Shown: piece after piece, positions 32,331 to 38,092 of the stretch
Numbering within the stretch: position 1 is the first letter of the stretch
Layout of the letters: each line of letters starts with the position of its first letter
Virus record (IMG/VR): IMGVR_UViG_3300009074_000008
Location: 1-38,092 of that record
Source: a virus
Length of the DNA: 38,092 nt
Strand: one strand, 5' to 3'
Made by a program: the position numbers and the translations under genes
Notes under the pieces: generated by a model
What the model saw: the letters and a program-made list of their open reading frames with translations, nothing else
What the model was told of the DNA's origin: nothing
Databases searched by the model: none

Positions 32331-32537
32331 ATGAATGAGTTTGATAACCTTTGTGAAGGTATTTTAAGATCAGTAGATGACACTATTGACTATAATCCTG
32401 AGGAGTTAGCTAAAGGTATTAAAGTTGAGATGGAGCATACAACCGACAAAGCAACCGCTGAAGTAATTGCAAAGCAGCACATTGCTGAGGTATCCGATTA
32501 CTATACAAGACTAGAAACAATAGATCCACATAAGTAG
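32331..32537 (+). CDS. Small protein of unknown function
   Basis: A 68-residue protein starting MNEFDNLCEGILRS, mixed helical, with a charged middle and the sequence AEVIAKQHIAEVSDYYTRLE. No family recognised. An AATAAATA octamer overlaps the stop codon of the upstream gene and lies exactly 5 nt before the ATG, which supports both the start and the gene. Confidence 0.65.
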   Translation: MNEFDNLCEGILRSVDDTIDYNPEELAKGIKVEMEHTTDKATAEVIAKQHIAEVSDYYTRLETIDPHK

Positions 32538-32576
32538 TTGATTTTAATAATTCATATATTAAAATAATATATATAT

Positions 32577-33425
32577 ATGAAAAAAGTTTTAATTTTAGGC
32601 TACGGCTATACTGGAGGGTATTTGTATAATAGACTTAAGAAGGATCATGATGTAGAGATTGTCTCAAAAGCCTCTCTAAACTATACCGACTCTGATATTC
32701 TCGAGACGTATCTATTTGAGTATAAGCCTGATTACGTAGTTAATTGTTCTGGCTACACAGGCAGACCTAACGTAGATGGATGTGAAGATAATAAAGAGGA
32801 TTGCTGGAAGTTAAATGTAACAGCTCCTGCAATGGTCAACAACGCTTGTAGGGTGCATAATATTCCTTACATTCACATCTCTTCTGGTTGTGTTTACTCG
32901 GGTTATGAAAAAGCATGGACTGAAAAAGACCCAGCAAACTATGGAGTGTTTAGTAACGAGTCGTCATTCTACTCAAAGTCGAAGCATGCTTATGAATTAG
33001 CGAGTAGTGATTATGGGCTGACTATCAGAATCAGAATGCCATTTGATGATGATAATACTGATAGGTCTATTGTTGCAAAGCTTCTTAGATATGATAAGCT
33101 AATTGACCCGGGTAAAAACTCAAAGACATACATGAATGATCTTACTAAGTTTATTAACAAATACATCTCAGAAGGTCATAATGATAATGAAATTATTAAC
33201 TTTGTTAACCCAGAACCTCTTTCTACTCTTGAAGTTACAGAGATTATGAAGGTGAATGGTATGGTTAATGAAAACTGGGAAGTGGTTGAGTTTGAAGAGC
33301 TAGGAACAAAGTGTGGAAGAAGTAATTGTACACTTGACATTACTAAGCTTAAGAATAAATATGGTTTTGAGCCTCTAACTGAACAAAAGGCTCTTCTTCA
33401 AGCACTATACTGGAATGCAAAATAA
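32577..33425 (+). CDS. NAD(P)-dependent sugar reductase/epimerase (extended SDR, RmlD-like)
   Basis: A 282-residue protein. The nucleotide-binding loop is GYGYTG (8-13, GxGxxG), and the catalytic region shows SSGCVYSG (102-109) and YSKSK (132-136, the SDR YxxxK). That is the layout of dTDP-4-dehydrorhamnose reductase and related nucleotide-sugar enzymes. It probably changes an activated sugar. It stands beside a cytidylyltransferase-like gene, so the pair may build or alter an activated sugar or polyol. A string of AT repeats lies in front of the ATG and no clear ribosome binding site is visible. Confidence 0.8.
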   Translation: MKKVLILGYGYTGGYLYNRLKKDHDVEIVSKASLNYTDSDILETYLFEYKPDYVVNCSGYTGRPNVDGCEDNKEDCWKLNVTAPAMVNNACRVHNIPYIHISSGCVYSGYEKAWTEKDPANYGVFSNESSFYSKSKHAYELASSDYGLTIRIRMPFDDDNTDRSIVAKLLRYDKLIDPGKNSKTYMNDLTKFINKYISEGHNDNEIINFVNPEPLSTLEVTEIMKVNGMVNENWEVVEFEELGTKCGRSNCTLDITKLKNKYGFEPLTEQKALLQALYWNAK

Positions 33426-33639
33426 AAAAAAGAAATGGCTAATTTGTGATAGCGAAAAAGAAGTAATTATCGAAGCATTGACCATGTGGGGTGCATTAGG
33501 TATTCATCTACATGGGGATCGTTTTGGTCTCAGTAATGATTGGCAGTATACAACTACAAAGACAGGTTGGATACTTGCAGTAGATGGAGCTGAGCGTAAG
33601 TTTGGTAGGAAGAAGATTAAACTAAAGGAGATTGAGTAA
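33415..33639 (+). CDS. Small basic protein, unknown function, coupled to the sugar genes
   Basis: A 74-residue protein with a Lys-rich start (MQNKKKKW) and end, and a middle containing MWGALGIHLHGDRFGLSND. No family recognised. It overlaps the end of the reductase gene by 11 nt and shares one base with the start of the next gene, so it is translated as part of the same operon and may belong to the same pathway. Confidence 0.6.
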   Translation: MQNKKKKWLICDSEKEVIIEALTMWGALGIHLHGDRFGLSNDWQYTTTKTGWILAVDGAERKFGRKKIKLKEIE

Positions 33640-34178
33640 TGCAACATAACTGTGACTATAGTCTAGAGTATAGAGAGCTTAAGGCTGCGAACCCTGACAG
33701 ACCTATTGTAGGATTTACGGCAGGTAATTTTGACATTTTACATTACGGATACACAGTTACGTTTGAGGAAGCGAAAAGGCATTGTGATAGGTTTATTGTG
33801 TTCTTACAACAGGATCCATCTGCAACTAGAAACACAAAGTATAAACCAATCGTGCCGTATTATGAGAGGTATAAGAACTTAATGGCTGTGAAGTATATTG
33901 ATGAGATCTATATGTATCAGACTGAAGAAGAACTGATAGACTTGATACAATTCTTTAAGCCAGATATTAGAATACTCGGTGAGGATTATATTAGCATGCC
34001 CTTTACAGGTGACGATCTACCACCAAAGGTAGTTTATACAACAAGGTCACATGAGCGCTCTACTACAATGATTAAGAATAGAATCACTGCTATGACAATA
34101 GCTCAGAATCCTGAGCTGTTAGAGAAGATGAACACAACACAGATCAAGAAGGGTAACTTTTCTAGTATAGAGGGCTAG
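33639..34178 (+). CDS. Cytidylyltransferase-like nucleotidyltransferase
   Basis: A 179-residue protein of the HIGH-motif nucleotidyltransferase family that includes TagD, RfaE C-terminal domain and related enzymes. It shows GFTAGNFDILHYGYTVTFEE, in which the family motif HxGH appears as HYGY (35-38), PIVPYYERYKNL (the substrate loop Arg), FFKPDIRILGEDY, and RSHERSTTMIKNRI (the ISTT-type motif). It should join a phosphorylated polyol or sugar to CTP or ATP. Replacement of the last catalytic His by Tyr may lower or alter activity. A ribosome binding site (AAGGAG) lies 8 nt before the ATG. The stop overlaps that of the convergent gene at 34175 by 4 nt. Confidence 0.75.
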   Translation: MQHNCDYSLEYRELKAANPDRPIVGFTAGNFDILHYGYTVTFEEAKRHCDRFIVFLQQDPSATRNTKYKPIVPYYERYKNLMAVKYIDEIYMYQTEEELIDLIQFFKPDIRILGEDYISMPFTGDDLPPKVVYTTRSHERSTTMIKNRITAMTIAQNPELLEKMNTTQIKKGNFSSIEG

Positions 34179-34678
34179 AGTAGGTACTTTCTTATAAGAC
34201 CATCATCAGATAAAATCTCCGCTGTAGGTGTTACAGGTGCCTTTACTTCCTCATCATCGTCATACCCTTCGTAGTAACCATACAAGTCATCACTGTCACT
34301 ACTCTCCTCGAACGACATACTACTGGCTTGAGCAGGTGCTGGTGATGGTTCGGCATAAATATGCTTTATCTTTATATCTGCTAGAATAACTTTCTTTAAC
34401 GCTTTGGTTTCTGGCTCACTGTTCGAGCGATTTAAAAAATCCTCTACATCCACTTTAGTAAACTTACCCTTTAAACTTGTGACAGGGTCATCATATAACT
34501 CCCAAACATGTATAGGTAGGTACAATCTTGCTACTTTAGCGCAGTCCCTAATAACATAGTAAGCTGACTTCTTTAAGACCTCAATTCCAGTATCAGGACT
34601 ATCATGCGCCTTGCCGGCTGGTCCCCAAAGCTTAGCAATTTGCTCTGGATTATTATTTAGTATTGCCTCTTCAAACAT
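34175..34678 (-). CDS. Acidic-tailed protein of unknown function
   Basis: A 167-residue protein on the minus strand in a region where its neighbours are on the plus strand. The first 110 residues are mixed helical with LWGPAGKAHDSPDTG and a KVARLYLPIHVWEL segment; the rest is a Ser/Asp/Glu-rich tail (ESSDSDDLYGYYEGYDDDEE) ending in a short basic stretch. I do not recognise it. An ACTAAATA octamer lies 12 nt before the ATG, pointing to late expression and hence a possible virion or assembly role. Confidence 0.6.
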   Translation of the reverse strand: MFEEAILNNNPEQIAKLWGPAGKAHDSPDTGIEVLKKSAYYVIRDCAKVARLYLPIHVWELYDDPVTSLKGKFTKVDVEDFLNRSNSEPETKALKKVILADIKIKHIYAEPSPAPAQASSMSFEESSDSDDLYGYYEGYDDDEEVKAPVTPTAEILSDDGLIRKYLL

Positions 34679-34690
34679 ATTGATTAATTA

Positions 34691-34698
34691 TATTTAGT
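34691..34698 (-). promoter_or_regulatory. T4-type late promoter octamer (ACTAAATA)
   Basis: ACTAAATA, 12 nt, ATG of the minus-strand gene at 34175-34678. Confidence 0.5.
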
Positions 34699-34753
34699 TG
34701 CCATATAGAAAAGAGCTACTATAATTAGGAACACTGATATAATAATAAGGACA

Positions 34754-34957
34754 ATGAAATCGAAAAGTACAAAAGGAAAAAGTTTTCCTAAGAAGCCTGT
34801 TGAATTCGGAACATTTCTCATTGAGTATAGAGACTCAAAGGATGGAATGCTTCACTTTCTAAAGGAACGTATCGATACTATTGATGAGGCGCAAGCGGCT
34901 ATAGATAAGTTACTACAGCAAGGCGCGTACGAACCTACTATTAGAAAGATTGGATGA
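34754..34957 (+). CDS. Small protein of unknown function
   Basis: A 67-residue protein with a Lys/Ser-rich N-terminus and a helical C-terminal half (IDTIDEAQAAIDKLLQQGAY). No family recognised. A good ribosome binding site (AAGGA) is 4 nt before the ATG, one of few in this window, and a TATAAT lies 10 nt before the ATG. Its end overlaps the next start by 4 nt, so the two are coupled. Confidence 0.65.
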   Translation: MKSKSTKGKSFPKKPVEFGTFLIEYRDSKDGMLHFLKERIDTIDEAQAAIDKLLQQGAYEPTIRKIG

Positions 34958-35403
34958 TAACATTACTACCGTCAACTGGAGTTAAGAAGTTAACAGGTAT
35001 CAACTATGATACATTAGAATGGGTAATAGACAAAGTACTAACTGCAAACTTAGGGCAGAGCTTTAACTATAATATTACGATTCATAAGAGCCGTATTAAA
35101 GAGACTTCGTATGTGTGGCTTGAGAATAGGTCACGTAACTTTAAGATATACCTAGACTGCTCTGGTGACATTAGATATTCTATTAGCACAATTCTCCATG
35201 AGATTAGACATATTCTACAGCACAATTTCTTTAAGTTTAGTATGGCTTGTGCATACAGTACGTATAAAGAGTACTATAATTCTGCAGAGGAAAAGGATGC
35301 ACGTAAGTTTGAGAAGCTAACTACTTCAGTACTACATACATACAAAGCACTTGAGCAGTCTAAGGTAGTTTTTAAGAAGAACAACTTAGGAACTACTATA
35401 TAA
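34954..35403 (+). CDS. HExxH metallopeptidase-like protein
   Basis: A 149-residue protein with ILHEIRHILQHNFF (His 82, Glu 83, His 86), the zinc-binding HExxH helix, followed about 25 residues later by NSAEEKDARKFE, which supplies a plausible third Glu ligand as in SprT- and ImmA-like proteins. It has no signal peptide, so it would act inside the cell. The target is unknown. It overlaps the preceding small gene by 4 nt. Confidence 0.65.
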   Translation: MITLLPSTGVKKLTGINYDTLEWVIDKVLTANLGQSFNYNITIHKSRIKETSYVWLENRSRNFKIYLDCSGDIRYSISTILHEIRHILQHNFFKFSMACAYSTYKEYYNSAEEKDARKFEKLTTSVLHTYKALEQSKVVFKKNNLGTTI

Positions 35404-35449
35404 TAAGAGTATACAAAAAAAGAGCCTAACGTTTTAAGTGAGCGCCTTC

Positions 35450-35469
35450 AAAAGGAACTACCTTATAAT
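35450..35469 (+). promoter_or_regulatory. Early-type promoter motif before the DUF932 gene
   Basis: AAAAGGAACTACCTTATAAT matches the motif at 37879-37898 in 18 of 20 bases. It contains the inverted repeat AAGG, 5 nt, CCTT, and ends in a perfect TATAAT. A CAA-rich leader of about 40 nt follows. Confidence 0.65.
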
Positions 35470-35514
35470 TAATAAGACAACAAACAACAACAATAAACAG
35501 TAGAAAATAATAAT

Positions 35515-36348
35515 ATGGGATTCATAACCGAAATTAAAAGCCTCAATGAGGTACCGCAATTCGAAGTCGAAAAAGTACAAGTATTCGATGGTAATAAAAG
35601 GTGCATTGATGGTGTTTATTCACTCCAACGTTCTGATACAAATCAGCATTTAGGAATGGTTAAGGATAAGTATCGCCCTATTCAGATGAACGAGATGATT
35701 GATATCATTTCAGAAGCATCTGATAAGGTTGGTGATATTGATCACATTGGTTACACTACCTCTAAAGGTGGTCGTAAGGTCGTTATTCAATCGAAGTACC
35801 GTGACACGCTTGATGTAGGTGGTGATAAGATTGATCCATATATCTATACTGTTATTGATAATACAGGTATGGGTAGTAATAAGATGATTCCAAGCTCTGT
35901 TCGAATTGCTTGTGATAATGCTTTCCACTTGATTGCTCAAAATGAGGAAGCTAGTGATCGTGCTCGTCACTCTGCATCATTCGATACGCATGTAGATGGT
36001 ATGATTAACAATATCGTAAGTGCTATTTCTACTACTAAGAACTTTACTCAGATTGTTGAGAAGCTTAAGAATGAGAAGTTCAACCGTGATCAGATGGTTC
36101 AGTTTACTCAGAAGCTTATCCCGGTTGAGAAGGAAGAATCAACACGCCGTCAGAACAAGCGTGAGAAGCTTGTAGAGCTCTACGAAGGCGGTCGTGGTAA
36201 TGTTGGTGAGAGTCGTTGGGATGCATTCAATGCTATTACTGAGTTTGAGACTCATAGTGGTAAGCAGTCGCCAGAGAAGCTCATTCGTACTTTCTCTGCA
36301 AATACTTTATCACGCCAGGCTCTTAATCTCCTCACAATTGCGGGTTAG
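35515..36348 (+). CDS. DUF932 protein (phage/plasmid-like)
   Basis: A 277-residue protein. It shows the DUF932 pattern: KDKYRPIQMNEMIDII near residue 50, KGGRKVVIQSKYRDTL near 85, PSSVRIACDNAFHLIAQ near 130 and ARHSASFDTHV near 150, then a helical C-terminal half with GNVGESRWDAFNAIT. The function of this family is unknown; it is common in phages and plasmids, and a role in early host takeover or recombination has not been proven. It is preceded by a conserved promoter motif and a CAA-rich leader, which suggests strong early expression. Unlike most of its neighbours it has a real 5' leader. Confidence 0.75.
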   Translation: MGFITEIKSLNEVPQFEVEKVQVFDGNKRCIDGVYSLQRSDTNQHLGMVKDKYRPIQMNEMIDIISEASDKVGDIDHIGYTTSKGGRKVVIQSKYRDTLDVGGDKIDPYIYTVIDNTGMGSNKMIPSSVRIACDNAFHLIAQNEEASDRARHSASFDTHVDGMINNIVSAISTTKNFTQIVEKLKNEKFNRDQMVQFTQKLIPVEKEESTRRQNKREKLVELYEGGRGNVGESRWDAFNAITEFETHSGKQSPEKLIRTFSANTLSRQALNLLTIAG

Positions 36349-36352
36349 TTCT

Positions 36353-36360
36353 AATAAATA
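36353..36360 (+). promoter_or_regulatory. Possible late promoter octamer (AATAAATA)
   Basis: AATAAATA, 6 nt, ATG at 36367. It could bring late transcription into the membrane-protein and lipoprotein genes. Confidence 0.5.
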
Positions 36361-36366
36361 ACTATA

Positions 36367-36543
36367 ATGTATAAAGATAAAATTGGAAGATTTGAATTTG
36401 TATTTGAGGAAGCAACAGCTCGTATCATCGTCTATAGAAGCGGTGATGCGGCCCCTGTTCGCCACATCAATGTAAGTAAGGAGCTATCTGAGAAGGACTT
36501 CCATTATGAGATAATGGACTTTGCTGCAAAGATGGGTGATTAA
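36367..36543 (+). CDS. Small protein of unknown function
   Basis: A 58-residue protein starting MYKDKIGRFEFVFEEATARI, with two or three likely strands and a helical C-terminus ending MDFAAKMGD. No family recognised. The gene is supported by an AATAAATA octamer 6 nt before the ATG, by its position in a tight row of genes, and by an intact frame that ends 6 nt before the next gene. Confidence 0.6.
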   Translation: MYKDKIGRFEFVFEEATARIIVYRSGDAAPVRHINVSKELSEKDFHYEIMDFAAKMGD

Positions 36544-36549
36544 ACTAGA

Positions 36550-36840
36550 ATGAATATACGAAGACGCATAAAGAGGTTTTGCTTGCATAGCTATGAGACT
36601 GATCGTACTGCATTTGTATGTGAGCTAATCAGTCTTGTGTTTGCAGTTATAGCTAGCTTAATGTTAGCTGTGACAGCTGAATCACCGGACATGAGGCATA
36701 TATATCCAGGCTTCTTTATAAGCTGTACAGCGGCAACGTACGGATACTATAGACGCAAGCTAGCCTGGCCGATGATATTGACCTCATATTATATGATTGT
36801 AAACATATTCGGAATGGGAGTAGTATATAAATTATGGTAA
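36550..36840 (+). CDS. Small membrane protein, possible holin
   Basis: A 96-residue protein with a basic N-terminus (NIRRRIKRF) and three likely membrane segments: about 25-41 (ELISLVFAVIASLMLAV), 52-67 and 75-95. No family recognised. It lies directly before a lipoprotein with a cell-wall enzyme-like domain, overlapping its start, which is how holin and endolysin or accessory lysis genes are often paired. A general inner-membrane protein is equally possible. Confidence 0.55.
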   Translation: MNIRRRIKRFCLHSYETDRTAFVCELISLVFAVIASLMLAVTAESPDMRHIYPGFFISCTAATYGYYRRKLAWPMILTSYYMIVNIFGMGVVYKLW

Positions 36841-37283
36841 CAATGAAACTTAAACTAGCCTTAATAATACTGCTTTGTGTATCATGTAGCACACAAAACC
36901 TATCTCAGAACTCTTTATTTGTAGACAGTCTAAATGCAAAGAAATATAATGCACGTATAACATACTACAGCGTCGGTCAAGACAAGTGGGGTGATAAGGT
37001 AGCATGTCCAAAGACACCTAGAGCAAAGGAGGGTATTACAGTTGCTGCACATCCTGACTTTAAGTTTGGTACACAGGTCTTTATTCCTGAGCTTAAAAAT
37101 AAGATAGGTGATGGTAAGTTCGTTATACAGGATAGAGGGAGCGCAGTTAAGAGCAAGAAGGCAGCTAACGGCAAAGCGTATGTCTTTGATGTGTTTGTAA
37201 AAACACAAAAGGAATTATGGCGGCATGCATATAATAAACCGATGTATATGGACGTGTACATTTTAACAACAGAGAGTAAATAA
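36834..37283 (+). CDS. Lipoprotein-like 3D/RlpA-type (double-psi beta-barrel) protein
   Basis: A 149-residue protein; with the second ATG (36843) it begins MKLKLALIILLCVSCSTQN, a hydrophobic signal followed by a Cys that could carry lipid (the preceding residues CVS fit a lipobox only loosely). The rest, ITYYSVGQDKWGDKVACPKT, then VAAHPDFKFGTQVFIPEL, then FVIQDRGSAVKS and DVFV, follows the 3D-domain pattern of lytic transglycosylases and RlpA, where Asp residues in the DRG and DVF elements are active. It probably attacks peptidoglycan from the outer side. The first ATG overlaps the stop of the membrane-protein gene. Confidence 0.65.
   Translation: MVTMKLKLALIILLCVSCSTQNLSQNSLFVDSLNAKKYNARITYYSVGQDKWGDKVACPKTPRAKEGITVAAHPDFKFGTQVFIPELKNKIGDGKFVIQDRGSAVKSKKAANGKAYVFDVFVKTQKELWRHAYNKPMYMDVYILTTESK
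37275..37282 (+). promoter_or_regulatory. Possible late promoter octamer (AGTAAATA)
   Basis: AGTAAATA, 5 nt (ACAAT), ATG at 37288, overlapping the previous stop codon. Confidence 0.4.
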
Positions 37284-37287
37284 CAAT

Positions 37288-37527
37288 ATGAGAATAAGAG
37301 GCAATACAGCAACAAACGACATCACCGGCAATGTTATTAAAACAAAACCACCGACAACATTGTATGCAAATAACCATGATAAAATCTTCGCCAAGAAGCC
37401 TGCTACTGAGTGGATTACTTTTGCTGATCATAAGGAGCATAGTCTAGATAATTTTTTAGAAGATGTTGATGTAGTAACTACTACACCTATTAAGTATAAA
37501 GAATTTAAAGAGAGGCTGGGACTATAA
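37288..37527 (+). CDS. Small protein of unknown function
   Basis: A 79-residue protein starting MRIRGNTATNDITGNVIKTK, with an acidic C-terminal third. No family recognised. An AGTAAATA octamer, which overlaps the stop codon of the preceding gene, stands exactly 5 nt before the ATG. Its last base is shared with the nuclease gene that follows. Confidence 0.6.
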   Translation: MRIRGNTATNDITGNVIKTKPPTTLYANNHDKIFAKKPATEWITFADHKEHSLDNFLEDVDVVTTTPIKYKEFKERLGL

Positions 37528-37880
37528 TGGATAACCAGCTTTTTAATTACCGGGCGATTGTAACAGGTGTCTATGATGGTGACTCTATTACAATTGACAT
37601 TGACTTAGGTTTTAACAACTGGAAGAAGAATCAAAAAGTCAGGTTGCTTGGAATTAACACTCCCGAGATTCGTGGAGAGGAGAGACCGGATGGTTTGGTA
37701 GCACGTGATCGCTTACGTGAACTAATTCTAGATAAAGAAATCATCATTACATCATATAAAGATAAGTCCGGTAAATATGGTAGGTGGTTAGCTACTGTAT
37801 TTTTAAAACAAGATGGTATGTTTGAGAATATAAACACATTACTACTTGCTGAAGGTCTTGCAGAAGTGTATGGATCTTAA
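37527..37880 (+). CDS. Staphylococcal-type nuclease (thermonuclease family)
   Basis: A 117-residue protein with the SNase core: VTGVYDGDSITIDID (Asp 17, 19), VRLLGINTPEIRG (Arg 39, Glu 47) and SGKYGRWLATVF (Arg 86). These match the catalytic Arg, Glu and Arg and two of the calcium-binding Asp residues of micrococcal nuclease; the third (Asp 40 there) is Asn 44 here. No signal peptide, so it would act in the cell, possibly on host DNA. It starts inside the stop of the preceding gene (TAATG), so it is translationally coupled. Confidence 0.85.
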   Translation: MDNQLFNYRAIVTGVYDGDSITIDIDLGFNNWKKNQKVRLLGINTPEIRGEERPDGLVARDRLRELILDKEIIITSYKDKSGKYGRWLATVFLKQDGMFENINTLLLAEGLAEVYGS

Positions 37881-37898
37881 AAGGAACATCCTTATAAT
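37879..37898 (+). promoter_or_regulatory. Early-type promoter motif before the last gene
   Basis: AAAAGGAACATCCTTATAAT, the second copy of the motif at 35450. Six bases separate TATAAT from the ATG at 37905. Confidence 0.65.
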
Positions 37899-37904
37899 AT
37901 TATT

Positions 37905-38092
37905 ATGATTGAAGTTGATTTTGTAAGAGTGTCTACGATGACTGGTGTGCAGCGTACTAAAACATTAATGGTAGATGCGGATAAGCTCAGAGCGTATGGT
38001 CGTGGAGAGATCTATATTCAGGAAGCGTTTCCACACCTATCAGCAGATGATAGGGAGTATATTATTTCAGGATGTACTCCAGAAGAGTTTGA
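37905..38092 (+). CDS. Unknown protein, cut off by the window edge
   Basis: A plus-strand frame open to the window end, giving 62 residues beginning MIEVDFVRVSTMTGVQRTKT and including RGEIYIQEAFPHL and EYIISGCTPEEF. I do not recognise it. A conserved early promoter motif ends in TATAAT exactly 6 nt before the ATG, so the message may be leaderless. Confidence 0.65.
   Translation, partial: MIEVDFVRVSTMTGVQRTKTLMVDADKLRAYGRGEIYIQEAFPHLSADDREYIISGCTPEEF

Noticed and set aside
35404-35514. Small RNA or tRNA before the DUF932 gene
   Set aside because: No cloverleaf and no stable stem; the segment is explained by a promoter and an unstructured leader.

Overview
The window looks like part of the genome of a lytic, T4-related tailed phage (myovirus morphology), probably marine. 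The evidence is a recognisable T4-type set: large terminase (gp17), contractile sheath (gp18), tail tube (gp19), baseplate and hub proteins (gp54-like, two gp26/gp51-like), a tape-measure-like protein, a gp14-like neck protein, and T4-type late promoter octamers (TATAAATA and variants) in front of most genes. The DNA is AT-rich. I see no integrase, attachment site, tRNA, rRNA, CRISPR array or insertion sequence. The marine assignment is inference from the style of the fibre and auxiliary genes; the host is not determinable here. Layout: (1) 1-10,000, minus strand: tail and packaging genes, transcribed right to left as terminase, a second tail-tube-like protein, sheath, tube, baseplate proteins, tape measure and a truncated gp48-like protein. 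A strong terminator separates sheath from tube. (2) 10,030-12,490, plus strand: a very acidic protein with a minimal DnaJ-like zinc motif, a small unknown protein and a gp14-like neck protein, divergent from the terminase. (3) 12,488-31,350, minus strand: about 19 kb of tail-fibre and tailspike genes, half the window. Seven large fibre genes and a collar-type fibre share exchangeable parts: a 35-residue N-terminal anchor, a GDLWF module, a W-x-S-T-Y-T-T-V repeat, beta-helices, YadA-like beta-rolls and different C-terminal tips. One tailspike gene is split by a one-base frameshift in an A-run. (4) 31,396-38,092, mostly plus strand: small auxiliary genes, namely a PD-(D/E)XK nuclease, a nucleotide-sugar reductase and a cytidylyltransferase-like enzyme, an HExxH protein, a DUF932 protein, a membrane protein next to a 3D/RlpA-like lipoprotein (possible lysis pair), and a staphylococcal-type nuclease. 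The most striking non-coding signal is the fixed geometry of the late promoters. In 14 genes the octamer is followed by exactly 5 nt and then the start codon, with no Shine-Dalgarno sequence between. If transcription starts where it does in T4, the late mRNAs begin at or next to the start codon, so the phage may make leaderless late messages. Two early-type promoters (TATAAT, 6 nt, ATG) have the same geometry.
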